A stretch of 6,157 nucleotides of DNA from Candidatus Peregrinibacteria bacterium (GCA_030595015.1 JAUVDZ010000073.1:1-6157); one strand, 5' to 3'. Numbered from the stretch's first letter, positions 1-5,735 are shown. The notes: generated by a model from the letters alone, not told the origin. Numbers and translations: made by a program.

Positions 1-451
1 CAATGTCTCCTCCGGTATCATCGGCGTCTAATAATAGTCCTCCTGTAGTATTAATATCACCTGTTACAGTTAATTCATCCGAAAAAGTAAATTCATCAGT
101 TGCATTACTATAAAGCAAATTTGCTGCGCCAGCATTAAAATCAATGCTTGAATCAGCAGCAGTTCCATCTACATTTACTGAAATACTTTCACCTTCAATA
201 TCCAAAACTCCCTGAATATACAGATCATCAGTAAACTCAAATCTGGTATTTACTAAATCATATTCAAGAATTTGACCTAAAGAATCACCAAATTGAAGCT
301 GAACATCAGTTGTTCCATCTCCATCATCAATAATAAAGAATGACTCAGTATTAACTAAATCACCTGCAGTAGATGCAAAAGCAGTTGTTGTAAATCCACT
401 AAGCCCAACCACCAGAACCAATAGTGAAAACAGAATATTTTGTTTTTTCAT
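1..451 (-). CDS. Secreted modular surface protein, 3' end cut off by window
   Basis: The first 150 residues of a longer protein are visible; the C-terminus lies beyond base 1. Residues 1-26 form a signal peptide: a KKQ n-region, a hydrophobic core (ILFSLLVLVVGLSGF) and a likely cleavage after AFA. The mature part is acidic and rich in Asp, Gly, Thr and Ser. Residues about 36-87 (starting ESFFIIDDGDG, with LQFGDSLG and FEFTDDLYIQG) match a module in the neighbouring 470-aa protein. Further beta-strand-like repeats follow (ADSSIDFNAGAANLLYS, ELTVTGDINTTGG). I chose ATG 451 over the in-frame ATGs at 478 and 475 because the -10 box at 479-484 puts the transcript start near 472, so those codons would be at or before the mRNA 5' end. 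No Shine-Dalgarno is visible. The role, extracellular adhesin or fibre-like, is inferred from composition and modules; the exact family is not recognised. Confidence 0.82.
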   Translation of the reverse strand, partial: MKKQNILFSLLVLVVGLSGFTTTAFASTAGDLVNTESFFIIDDGDGTTDVQLQFGDSLGQILEYDLVNTRFEFTDDLYIQGVLDIEGESISVNVDGTAADSSIDFNAGAANLLYSNATDEFTFSDELTVTGDINTTGGLLLDADDTGGDI

Positions 452-478
452 AGTATTTTTAATTAAACGCTTCATCAT

Positions 479-507
479 ATTATATGTTATATTCAGCCTT
501 TTGTCAA
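479..507 (-). promoter_or_regulatory. Perfect-consensus sigma-70 promoter for the partial surface gene
   Basis: On the minus strand TTGACA (507-502) and TATAAT (484-479) are both exact consensus hexamers, separated by exactly 17 bp. The -35 box begins two bases after the TAG stop of the upstream 470-aa gene, so this gene has its own start signal rather than relying on readthrough. The predicted transcript start near 472 leaves a leader of about 20 nt before ATG 451. A fully consensus promoter suggests strong, largely unregulated expression, as expected for an abundant surface protein; that expression claim is inference. Confidence 0.8.
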
Positions 508-509
508 AT

Positions 510-1922
510 CTACCCTTCGTAGTTCAATTGTATTTCTCCAATATTCATTGTTTCATTATCCTTTGCATGAAGCCTGACAATAACAATAAAGCTATCTCCA
601 GGTGTAAAGGTTGGAACACCACTATATCCAAGTCCGGCCTGTGACCAACTTATGCTTGTAAGATCTATACTCGTTCCAGTTAAAGTAACTGGAACCCCGG
701 CAGTATCCCAAATAAAAATATCTGCTTTAGTTATTAAAGGATCCACGTTAGAAGACCGATAATTGAAAGTCCATGGCGTAACTGCATTCCACTGAACAAA
801 AGTCTGTGGGACTGTAACCTGTAAAACAATGTCATAATCCTGCAGAGTCGTTTGCGAACTCGTCCATTCATAATAATTCTCCAGGGCCACGTTGTCGGTA
901 TCTAAATATAATCTTCCTACATTATTTGTACCATCACCAACATAGCTTGCACCCTCAAATTGTGAATTCAAAACTATGATTCTATCCTGTACAACAGTAG
1001 ATGAACCAAAAATAGCTTCATCAATATCATCAATTACTGTTTCTAAATCCCCTGCTGTATAAAAATGACCATCAACTGCTTCAACATCAATCTCTGTCGC
1101 ATCATGCTTTGAAACACCTCCATCTAAATGATCAGTAACATTATCTCCCAAATCAGAAACATCATAACCATCAACAGTTCCTGTAATTGTTAAATCTCCT
1201 TCAATATTAACGTCATCATTAAAATTAAAATAACCTGCCCCAATATCAAATGTAAGTAATTTTCCTAAAACACTACCAAACTGCAATCCAATACTGGTAA
1301 CAGAACTATCATCGTCATCCAATATAAATATATTTTCCTCAGTTCCTCCTGGAATAACAGAAGTAGGAAAAACACCTCCAGGGCCCAATAAAACGATATC
1401 TCCATCACTTGTACCAATCTCAGCATTATCAATCATGTCTGCATTTAAAGCATAAGGCACACTACCTATAGGAGCTCTATCACTTAAAGGATCAGAAGGA
1501 GCTCTATCTAAAATTTCATAAGAAGTATCTGGATCTCCTGCAGCTTTGATTTCAACTTGTAAATATAAATGTTCTGTATAGTCAATTTCCGGTAAAGCGC
1601 TTACAGTCCCCAATTCAAAAGATACAAACCCTAAACTATTTGGCGTAACTGTTTGAACTTCCTGCCAACCTCCATAATTTAAAGCTAAAGGATCAATTGC
1701 ACCAACAACTACATCTCCTACATCAACAGGACTTGCAATCCAAAAACTAAATCTAAAAGTATGGTCTGTTGTTAAAGCATCATTAGTACCCGCATCTAAT
1801 AACCTTGCCTCATAAATAAGTTTTTCAGGTACAGATGTAGCAGCACTAACTGTCACTATATTTAAAGCGCTTAGTATACAAACAAATAGAGCCAATAATT
1901 TTATTTTCTTATTTTTCGCCAA
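510..1922 (-). CDS. Secreted modular adhesin / tail-fibre-like surface protein (470 aa, TTG start)
   Basis: Residues 1-27 are a signal peptide: a basic n-region (AKNKKIK), a hydrophobic core and likely cleavage after VSA. Residues about 32-162 form a beta-rich module (IYEARLL, HTFRFSFW, GFVSFELG, HLYLQVEI) ending in APIGSVPYALNAD. This arrangement is common in tail-fibre-like and surface proteins of many bacteria. Residues 197-250 are a module shared with the partial gene downstream. Residues 264-305 hold a His-containing motif (DHLDGG, KHDATEID) also seen in fibre-like proteins. Residues about 312-470 form a Cys-free beta-rich C-terminal domain with YYEW and LQDYDIVLQVTVP, perhaps the binding head. 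There is no membrane anchor or sorting motif. TTG 1922 is chosen because it gives a clean signal peptide; TTG 1985 and ATG 1976 would add 21 or 18 residues (CNNYINHNIYT) before it and overlap the previous gene by up to 85 bases. It is cotranscribed with the 350-aa anchored protein. Binding function is inferred; no enzyme motif is seen. Confidence 0.8.
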   Translation of the reverse strand: MAKNKKIKLLALFVCILSALNIVTVSAATSVPEKLIYEARLLDAGTNDALTTDHTFRFSFWIASPVDVGDVVVGAIDPLALNYGGWQEVQTVTPNSLGFVSFELGTVSALPEIDYTEHLYLQVEIKAAGDPDTSYEILDRAPSDPLSDRAPIGSVPYALNADMIDNAEIGTSDGDIVLLGPGGVFPTSVIPGGTEENIFILDDDDSSVTSIGLQFGSVLGKLLTFDIGAGYFNFNDDVNIEGDLTITGTVDGYDVSDLGDNVTDHLDGGVSKHDATEIDVEAVDGHFYTAGDLETVIDDIDEAIFGSSTVVQDRIIVLNSQFEGASYVGDGTNNVGRLYLDTDNVALENYYEWTSSQTTLQDYDIVLQVTVPQTFVQWNAVTPWTFNYRSSNVDPLITKADIFIWDTAGVPVTLTGTSIDLTSISWSQAGLGYSGVPTFTPGDSFIVIVRLHAKDNETMNIGEIQLNYEG

Positions 1923-2953
1923 AGTGTATATATTGTGATTAATATAATTATTACATAAAGAGCTATAAAATCCCATCGGACACAACTTAATTTTACGTCA
2001 CCTTTAATATCTTTTACATAGGCTTTACCATCAATAACATTAAATTTAACTGTTGTGTACTTGGTTTGTACAATTTTATTTTCATTAATTTCTAAACCAT
2101 AAAGTAAAACCATGTATTCCCCATCTTTTAATGTACCTGGAGTTTTAACCATAAATTTACCATTTTCATCTGCTGTTACAGTTGATCTGGCAACATAATC
2201 TTCGCCTATCCATATAGCTGTAATCTCATAATTACTGCCGGTATTTCCATCAATTATAATCTCTCCATCATGACTTTCTAATTGATCTTCCGCAGGAATT
2301 ACAATTTCAATTTGCTCAACTTCGTAATCCAATTCAGTAACAAAATCATACTCATCTAATCCGTCGGTTGTTTCATAATATAAAAAGCCCTCTTCTTCTG
2401 TAAATATAAATGTTGGTTCTTGTTCTGCAATTGACTCTTCTTCTACAATTGGTTCTTCTGAAGGCTCAACATAAGAGATAAGTTCTTCAACAACTTCTTC
2501 TTCAACAACTTCTTCTTCAACAACTTCTTCTTCAACAACTTCTTCTTCAGCAACTTCTTCTTCAGCTATTTCTTCCGGAGCAGCTTCATGAACCTCTTCA
2601 ACAATTACAATTTCATCCATTACTGGCTCTTCATCATCATCAGGCAAGATCAAAGCAGATCCTCCTCCGCCTCCTCCACTAGAAGGTGGTAATGGTGGAA
2701 TAACTGGATCCACTTCTTCAAGAATACTATTCCCATCAATTAATATGTATGAACCTGATTCAGAATTTCTATCAATCCATGTGATTCCTCCAAGATCCAT
2801 TGCATAAGTTGCACTTTCCAAAAAACCGGCATTAGAAGCAAAATCCAAAGATTCATCATTTATTTGAAAAGATGTGCTAGTTGAAGCAAGCACATGACTT
2901 GTGCATATAGCTAATATAAATGCCAATAATATTAATTTTTGTTTTAGCGCCAA
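1901..2953 (-). CDS. Membrane-anchored stalk-like surface protein (350 aa, TTG start)
   Basis: Residues 1-23 are a signal peptide cleaved probably after VLA. Residues 28-76 form a small module of the type FQINDESLDF, GFLESATY, SESGSYILIDG, a pattern seen in exported proteins of small uncultured bacteria. Then come a proline linker (83-90), six glycines (93-98) and an extended Glu/Val-rich segment (about 108-175) with EEEVV five-residue repeats. An Ig-like beta domain lies near 240-312 (TADENGKFMVKTPG, KDGEYMVLLYGL). A single transmembrane helix (328-345) precedes the basic tail WRKIRK. Expected topology: outside domains on an acidic stalk, with the C-terminus in the cytoplasm. TTG 2953 is the only start that keeps the signal peptide: an in-frame TAA lies two codons upstream and the next in-frame ATG is at residue 52. 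It is the first gene of an operon with the 470-aa protein. A docking role for that secreted partner is plausible but unproven. Confidence 0.82.
   Translation of the reverse strand: MALKQKLILLAFILAICTSHVLASTSTSFQINDESLDFASNAGFLESATYAMDLGGITWIDRNSESGSYILIDGNSILEEVDPVIPPLPPSSGGGGGGSALILPDDDEEPVMDEIVIVEEVHEAAPEEIAEEEVAEEEVVEEEVVEEEVVEEEVVEELISYVEPSEEPIVEEESIAEQEPTFIFTEEEGFLYYETTDGLDEYDFVTELDYEVEQIEIVIPAEDQLESHDGEIIIDGNTGSNYEITAIWIGEDYVARSTVTADENGKFMVKTPGTLKDGEYMVLLYGLEINENKIVQTKYTTVKFNVIDGKAYVKDIKGDVKLSCVRWDFIALYVIIILITIYTLWRKIRK
2483..2569 (-). repeat. 15-bp in-frame tandem repeat encoding EEEVV units
   Basis: On the plus strand the unit TTCTTCTTCAACAAC occurs exactly at 2495-2509, 2510-2524 and 2525-2539. 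One substitution gives the unit at 2540-2554 and three more changes give the one at 2555-2569; a 12-base partial copy starts at 2483. Read on the minus strand it encodes the pentapeptide repeat Glu-Glu-Glu-Val-Val/Ala in the stalk of the 350-aa protein. Because the unit is a multiple of three, gain or loss of copies would change stalk length without a frameshift. Confidence 0.9.
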
Positions 2954-2984
2954 ACTTTATGTTATTAATTTTTATTTTCATTAA

Positions 2985-3013
2985 ATTATAACACATTTTG
3001 ATATATTTCTCAA
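2985..3013 (-). promoter_or_regulatory. Sigma-70 promoter of the two-gene surface operon
   Basis: On the minus strand TTGAGA (3013-3008) and TATAAT (2990-2985) are separated by 17 bp; only one -35 base differs from consensus. The transcript start would be near 2978, giving a leader of about 25 nt before TTG 2953. It lies in the 70-base gap after the kinase gene and so uncouples the surface operon from the kinase upstream. Confidence 0.7.
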
Positions 3014-3023
3014 GTAACACTTT

Positions 3024-3938
3024 TTAAAGGCTCCAGGTTTCTAAAGCATCGAGAGCTTCTTTTAATGTGGGCATACCTAGTCTTCCACCTAGTTTCTTAC
3101 ATTTTAACCCCGCACAAACAGTTGCAAACATCATATTTTTTTTAAAATCCCAATCCTGCAACAATCCATATAAAAATGCTCCATGAAATACATCTCCCGC
3201 ACCAGTTGTGTCCACAATTTCTCCGACATCAAACGAAGGAATTGAAAGACACTGTTTATCCCCTTTTACTATTCCGCATGCTCCATATTTTCCTAAAGTA
3301 ACAATCGCAATCTCGGCTCCCATATCAATAAAATCGAATAACGCCTTCTCATAATCATGATTGAATTTATCTTCAACAAATTTACGTGAAACAATTAAAT
3401 AATCTGCATATTTTACAAATTCTTCAGAATTTGGAGTGTGAGGTTCGGAATCGATGCAAATTTTTACTCCATTTTCTTTTGCAAACTTTACCAATTCTAA
3501 ATTAGCATCTGGAAAATGTGCATCAGAATGAATAATTCGTGAATTTTTAATTAAATCATAATTCTCATCACAAATAACAAAATCTTCTAAATCTCCCCTA
3601 TCAGCAATTATTGTTCGCGAACCTGTTTCTTCTTCAATAATAATACTCGAAAGTGCTGGAGCTTTTCCTTTTTGAACAACCATACAACCTGTTTCAACTC
3701 CTTCTTCTTTTAAGGAATCAATTGCAAATTGACCAACTTGTCCTTCTCCAACTGTCCCTATCATTGCTGTTTTTGCACCTAGCCTGGCCAAACATGCAAC
3801 TGCATTAGCTGCCTGGCCTCCTCCTTGTAAAGAAGATCGTACAGGAATAACTTTCTGATCTTTTTCAGGAAATTTTTCAACAATATTTAAGTGATCCACA
3901 GTCGCCCCACCAATACCAGTAACATCAAATTTATTCAT
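3024..3938 (-). CDS. PfkB/ribokinase-family carbohydrate kinase (304 aa)
   Basis: This is a cytoplasmic ATP-dependent kinase that phosphorylates a sugar or nucleoside hydroxyl. The N-terminal strand FDVTGIGGATVDH carries the family substrate-binding Asp (D15). Signature 1 (GGGQAANAVACLARLG) is at 39-54. Signature 2 (DTTGAGDVFHGAF) begins at 243; its GAGD forms the anion hole and Asp249 is the expected catalytic base. The DTTGAGDVFHGAF form and the body around SDAHFP...CIDSEPHTP resemble the ketohexokinase/sulfofructose-kinase-like branch, but the substrate cannot be read from sequence. The length is normal for the family and no key residue is missing. ATG 3938 is preferred over TTG 3962 because family members normally begin a few residues before the first beta strand. 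It is divergent from the queuosine-precursor transporter; no operon partner is visible, so the pathway is unknown. Confidence 0.9.
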   Translation of the reverse strand: MNKFDVTGIGGATVDHLNIVEKFPEKDQKVIPVRSSLQGGGQAANAVACLARLGAKTAMIGTVGEGQVGQFAIDSLKEEGVETGCMVVQKGKAPALSSIIIEEETGSRTIIADRGDLEDFVICDENYDLIKNSRIIHSDAHFPDANLELVKFAKENGVKICIDSEPHTPNSEEFVKYADYLIVSRKFVEDKFNHDYEKALFDFIDMGAEIAIVTLGKYGACGIVKGDKQCLSIPSFDVGEIVDTTGAGDVFHGAFLYGLLQDWDFKKNMMFATVCAGLKCKKLGGRLGMPTLKEALDALETWSL

Positions 3939-3939
3939 A

Positions 3940-3951
3940 AACTTTAAAGTT
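3940..3951. promoter_or_regulatory. 12-bp perfect palindrome immediately before the kinase start
   Basis: AACTTTAAAGTT is self-complementary and ends two bases before ATG 3938, where a Shine-Dalgarno would normally be. It could be an operator or simply AT-rich chance; there is no flanking support. Confidence 0.25.
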
Positions 3952-3962
3952 AGATTAATCAA

Positions 3963-4080
3963 CAGAGATGAGCTTCAAGCGAATCTCCTGCGAGCGAAAA
4001 CTTATTGCGAGCATAACATGAGTCCGCTACGCGGACGAATTCCTTTTCAATTTTAACTTAGGCTTTGCGTAATTACAATG
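3963..4080. repeat. GC-richer, hairpin-bearing intergenic element, possibly a dispersed repeat
   Basis: This stretch lies in the 189-base gap between the divergent kinase and transporter and differs in base composition from its AT-rich surroundings. It contains TGCGAGC twice (3989-3995 and 4006-4012) and a perfect hairpin with stem GTCCGC/GCGGAC and loop TAC (4022-4036). On the minus strand its far end reads GTCATTGTAATTACGC, reminiscent of the GTCATTGCGAG-type dispersed intergenic repeats of many bacteria; that comparison is from memory. No convincing ORF is present: the only ATG-led frame on the minus strand (4019) gives five residues. The rest of the gap (4081-4127) is an AT-rich leader of the transporter with no clear promoter. 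Confidence 0.4.
4050..4078 (-). promoter_or_regulatory. Possible promoter for the PfkB-family kinase
   Basis: On the minus strand TTGTAA (4078-4073) and TAAAAT (4055-4050) are spaced by 17 bp, matching consensus at 4/6 and 5/6 positions. The start near 4043 would give a leader of about 105 nt containing the 4022-4036 hairpin. That leader is much longer than at the other promoters here, so a closer, weaker promoter cannot be excluded. Confidence 0.35.
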
Positions 4081-4127
4081 ACGTGTTAATTTAATAATGC
4101 CTTATAGCTCTCTAAACTACTAAAAAA

Positions 4128-4829
4128 ATGGACAATAACATTATCTTTGTTCTGCAAATTCTTGCCGGACTAACATTCATCCTCATTGCATTCAGAATTG
4201 GCTTCCACTGGCTACTTGCGCTAATTGCAGTACAAGCCGTTTTGATGAATATTTTTGTATTAAAAACCATGCCTTTATTTGGATTGGAAACAACAGGTGG
4301 AAATGTTTTATATGCATCTATATTTTTAGGGACAGATTTAATTTGTGAACATATGGGTTCCAAAAAAGCCCGACAAGCAGTATGGCTTGGATTTTTTGCC
4401 TCGATTTTCTTTATAGTAATGTCACAATTCATTCTTTTATATACTCCTTCATTATTAGGAGACGGCCAATTCTTACACGACACTCTTTCTACAGTATTTG
4501 GTTTTGCACCTCAAATATTATTTGGATCTATGCTTGCATTCCTTGTTTCTCAAAATCTGGATATCTATATATTCAATTGGATTAAAAAAAGAACCGGTGA
4601 AAAACATTTATGGCTTAGAAACAATGGATCAACATTGATTTCTCAACTATTCGACACCTTAATTTTCACATTCGTTGGATTATGGGGAATTGTTGCAAAT
4701 GTAGAAAATTTCTGGCAAATAGTATTATTTACGTATTTAATAAAATCATTCGTAGCAATTGTTGATACTCCGTTTATATATCTATCTAAATTAAAAGCAT
4801 TCAAGCCTAAAAAGGCTGATCTTAAATAA
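4128..4829 (+). CDS. yhhQ: Queuosine precursor transporter, YhhQ/VUT family (233 aa)
   Basis: This is an inner-membrane protein of the YhhQ family (DUF165/Vut_1), whose E. coli member imports preQ0/preQ1 for queuosine modification of tRNA. Hydrophobic segments run at about 5-24, 26-47, 58-74, 84-107, 120-149, 168-190 and 194-220, six to seven helices as expected. Family hallmarks seen are D70 and E74 after SIFLGTD (LICEHMG), then A81, then SQNLD (141-145), the conserved loop WLRNNGSTLISQLFD (162-176), and a basic C-terminus (KLKAFKPKKADLK). The length is typical. ATG 4128 is the first start after a stop-rich AT leader; no Shine-Dalgarno is present. No queuosine synthesis gene is nearby, which fits salvage rather than synthesis, but tgt would have to lie elsewhere. 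It is convergent with rpmB, 16 bases away. Confidence 0.88.
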   Translation: MDNNIIFVLQILAGLTFILIAFRIGFHWLLALIAVQAVLMNIFVLKTMPLFGLETTGGNVLYASIFLGTDLICEHMGSKKARQAVWLGFFASIFFIVMSQFILLYTPSLLGDGQFLHDTLSTVFGFAPQILFGSMLAFLVSQNLDIYIFNWIKKRTGEKHLWLRNNGSTLISQLFDTLIFTFVGLWGIVANVENFWQIVLFTYLIKSFVAIVDTPFIYLSKLKAFKPKKADLK

Positions 4830-4836
4830 GAAGGTC
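4804..4836. terminator. Weak bidirectional terminator candidate between yhhQ and rpmB
   Basis: Two small stems lie at the convergent gene ends: AGCCT/AGGCT with an AAAA loop (4804-4817, inside the last yhhQ codons), and GATCTT/AAGGTC with one G-T wobble and a 7-base loop (4818-4836). On the plus strand a T-rich stretch follows only after several bases; on the minus strand the second stem is followed closely by TTTTT. Position fits a terminator, but the stems are weak. Confidence 0.3.
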
Positions 4837-4845
4837 GTAATTGGA

Positions 4846-5040
4846 TTATTTTATTCTTTTATTTAGAATTCTCAATCCGTGAGCTGAAATTTTCATTTTT
4901 TCCCACTGTCCTGTTTGAGGATTAAAAATACGCTTCTTTTGAATATTTGGAAGAAATCTTCGCTTTGTCTTGCGATTTGAGTGACTTACATTATTACCTG
5001 CAGAAGGTCGTTTTCCTGTTATTTGGCATACTTTTGACAT
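4846..5040 (-). CDS. rpmB: 50S ribosomal protein L28 (bL28), 64 aa
   Basis: This is a structural component of the large ribosomal subunit that contacts 23S rRNA. The N-terminus MSKVCQITGKRP, then GNNVSHSN, KTKRRFLPNIQ and the C-terminal KISAHGLRILNK follow the bL28 pattern along its length. It has one cysteine (C5) and not the CxxC pairs of the zinc-binding form. At 64 residues it is at the short end of the family. ATG 5040 is the natural start; the leader has no Shine-Dalgarno. It stands alone here, not next to rpmG as in many bacteria. It is transcribed divergently from the three-gene unknown operon and convergently with yhhQ. Confidence 0.95.
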   Translation of the reverse strand: MSKVCQITGKRPSAGNNVSHSNRKTKRRFLPNIQKKRIFNPQTGQWEKMKISAHGLRILNKRIK

Positions 5041-5064
5041 CTCGTATTTATTAAGTGCCCCTGT

Positions 5065-5092
5065 ATTCTACTCAAACTATAAAAAAATGCAA
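5065..5092 (-). promoter_or_regulatory. Promoter for rpmB
   Basis: On the minus strand TTGCAT (5092-5087) and TAGAAT (5070-5065, 5/6 match) are spaced by 16 bp. The predicted start near 5058 gives a leader of about 18 nt before ATG 5040, the same geometry as the better promoters in this window. The -35 box is weak. Confidence 0.5.
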
Positions 5093-5100
5093 GCTAACTA

Positions 5101-5129
5101 TTGAAATTAAGCCTTAAATATGTTATTAT
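5101..5129 (+). promoter_or_regulatory. Extended -10 promoter for the three-gene small operon
   Basis: TTGAAA (5101-5106) and TATTAT (5124-5129) are spaced by 17 bp, with TGT directly before the -10 box (extended -10); each hexamer is 5/6. The start near 5136 lies after ATG 5133, so the translated start must be ATG 5154. Only 8 bp separate this -35 box from that of rpmB, so the two promoters are back to back. Confidence 0.65.
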
Positions 5130-5153
5130 TATATGAAATTAAAACAAAAAATA

Positions 5154-5726
5154 ATGAATACACATCAAACACCAGAAGATAAAAATATAAATCCGGAGCC
5201 AAGGGCTCCAAAGCTTCCGGAAAGTTTAGCAATGGATCCTAAGATCCAAACTGAACGAGATGATATTAAGGGACAGGTTTTATATTCTTCTAAACCAGAA
5301 GAAATCGGGACTGAACAAACGCCTGCTGAAGCCTATAAAACAGCTACAAACAATCATCTTGCAGCAATTGCTAATAAAGATCCAAATTGGATTCAAAAAG
5401 CATTGATAACAAGAAAAATTGCAAACGAAAGAGAACAGATAGTGATAGATGATTTAGCTAATAGACAAGGGAAACAAAATAGGCGTGCTGATTTATTAAC
5501 AGGAAAACAACAAGAAGATTGGCTAAGATTACAAGTAGATTTAGAATCTGATAAAGCAATATTAGCAAATAAAAAAGCAAACACTCGCAGTGCTAAACTC
5601 AATGGGACTTTAAGAAAAATCTTTTCTGGTCTTGGAACCGTAATAATTTCTCCAATTGCAGGTGGAGTTAATGCCTGGCAGAATATAAGAGAAGAACGTA
5701 AAAACCGTCATCATAATTTAAATTAA
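5154..5726 (+). CDS. Hypothetical protein, charged helical, first gene of small operon (190 aa)
   Basis: No family is recognised. Residues 1-60 are Pro-, Glu- and Thr-rich and probably disordered (PEPRAPKLPES, EQTPAEAYKT). Residues about 60-145 are rich in Ala, Lys, Glu and Gln with predicted helix and possible coiled coil (LITRKIANEREQIVIDDLANRQ). A moderately hydrophobic Gly-containing stretch lies at 155-175 (IFSGLGTVIISPIAGGV), followed by the basic tail NIREERKNRHH. That stretch is too polar to call a transmembrane helix with confidence but could touch the membrane. There is no signal peptide. The in-frame ATG at 5133 is rejected because it lies before the predicted transcript start. Nine bases separate its stop from the next gene. 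It is probably a cytoplasmic structural or scaffold-like protein, a guess from composition only. Confidence 0.7.
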   Translation: MNTHQTPEDKNINPEPRAPKLPESLAMDPKIQTERDDIKGQVLYSSKPEEIGTEQTPAEAYKTATNNHLAAIANKDPNWIQKALITRKIANEREQIVIDDLANRQGKQNRRADLLTGKQQEDWLRLQVDLESDKAILANKKANTRSAKLNGTLRKIFSGLGTVIISPIAGGVNAWQNIREERKNRHHNLN

Positions 5727-5735
5727 TCATTATTT

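Noticed and set aside
1923..1985. Longer N-terminus for the 470-aa surface protein (TTG 1985 or ATG 1976)
   Set aside because: It would place 18-21 polar residues before the signal peptide and lengthen the overlap with the 350-aa gene; TTG 1922 starts directly at the basic n-region.
2483..2569. CRISPR-like array
   Set aside because: The repeats are 15 bp, directly adjacent without spacers, in frame within a coding region.
4002..4019. Five-codon leader peptide on the minus strand upstream of the kinase
   Set aside because: The ATG-led frame is only MLCSQ, without regulatory codons or an attenuator-like hairpin after it.
4081..4127. preQ1 riboswitch in the leader of the queuosine-precursor transporter
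   Set aside because: The A-rich leader (AAACTACTAAAAAAATGG) superficially recalls a preQ1-I tail, but there is no stem-loop before it and no CUAAGG-like segment able to pair as the fold requires.
4112..4483. 123-aa open frame on the minus strand
   Set aside because: It lies opposite yhhQ, whose frame has clear family motifs; the minus-strand product has no recognisable domain or promoter.
4382..4585. 67-aa open frame on the plus strand
   Set aside because: It is an out-of-frame reading inside yhhQ, with Ile/Tyr-rich composition typical of a shadow frame.
5393..5602. 69-aa minus-strand frame with hydrophobic character
   Set aside because: It is antisense to the 190-aa gene, which has a strong promoter and operon context; the hydrophobicity comes from reading Lys/Glu-rich codons backwards.
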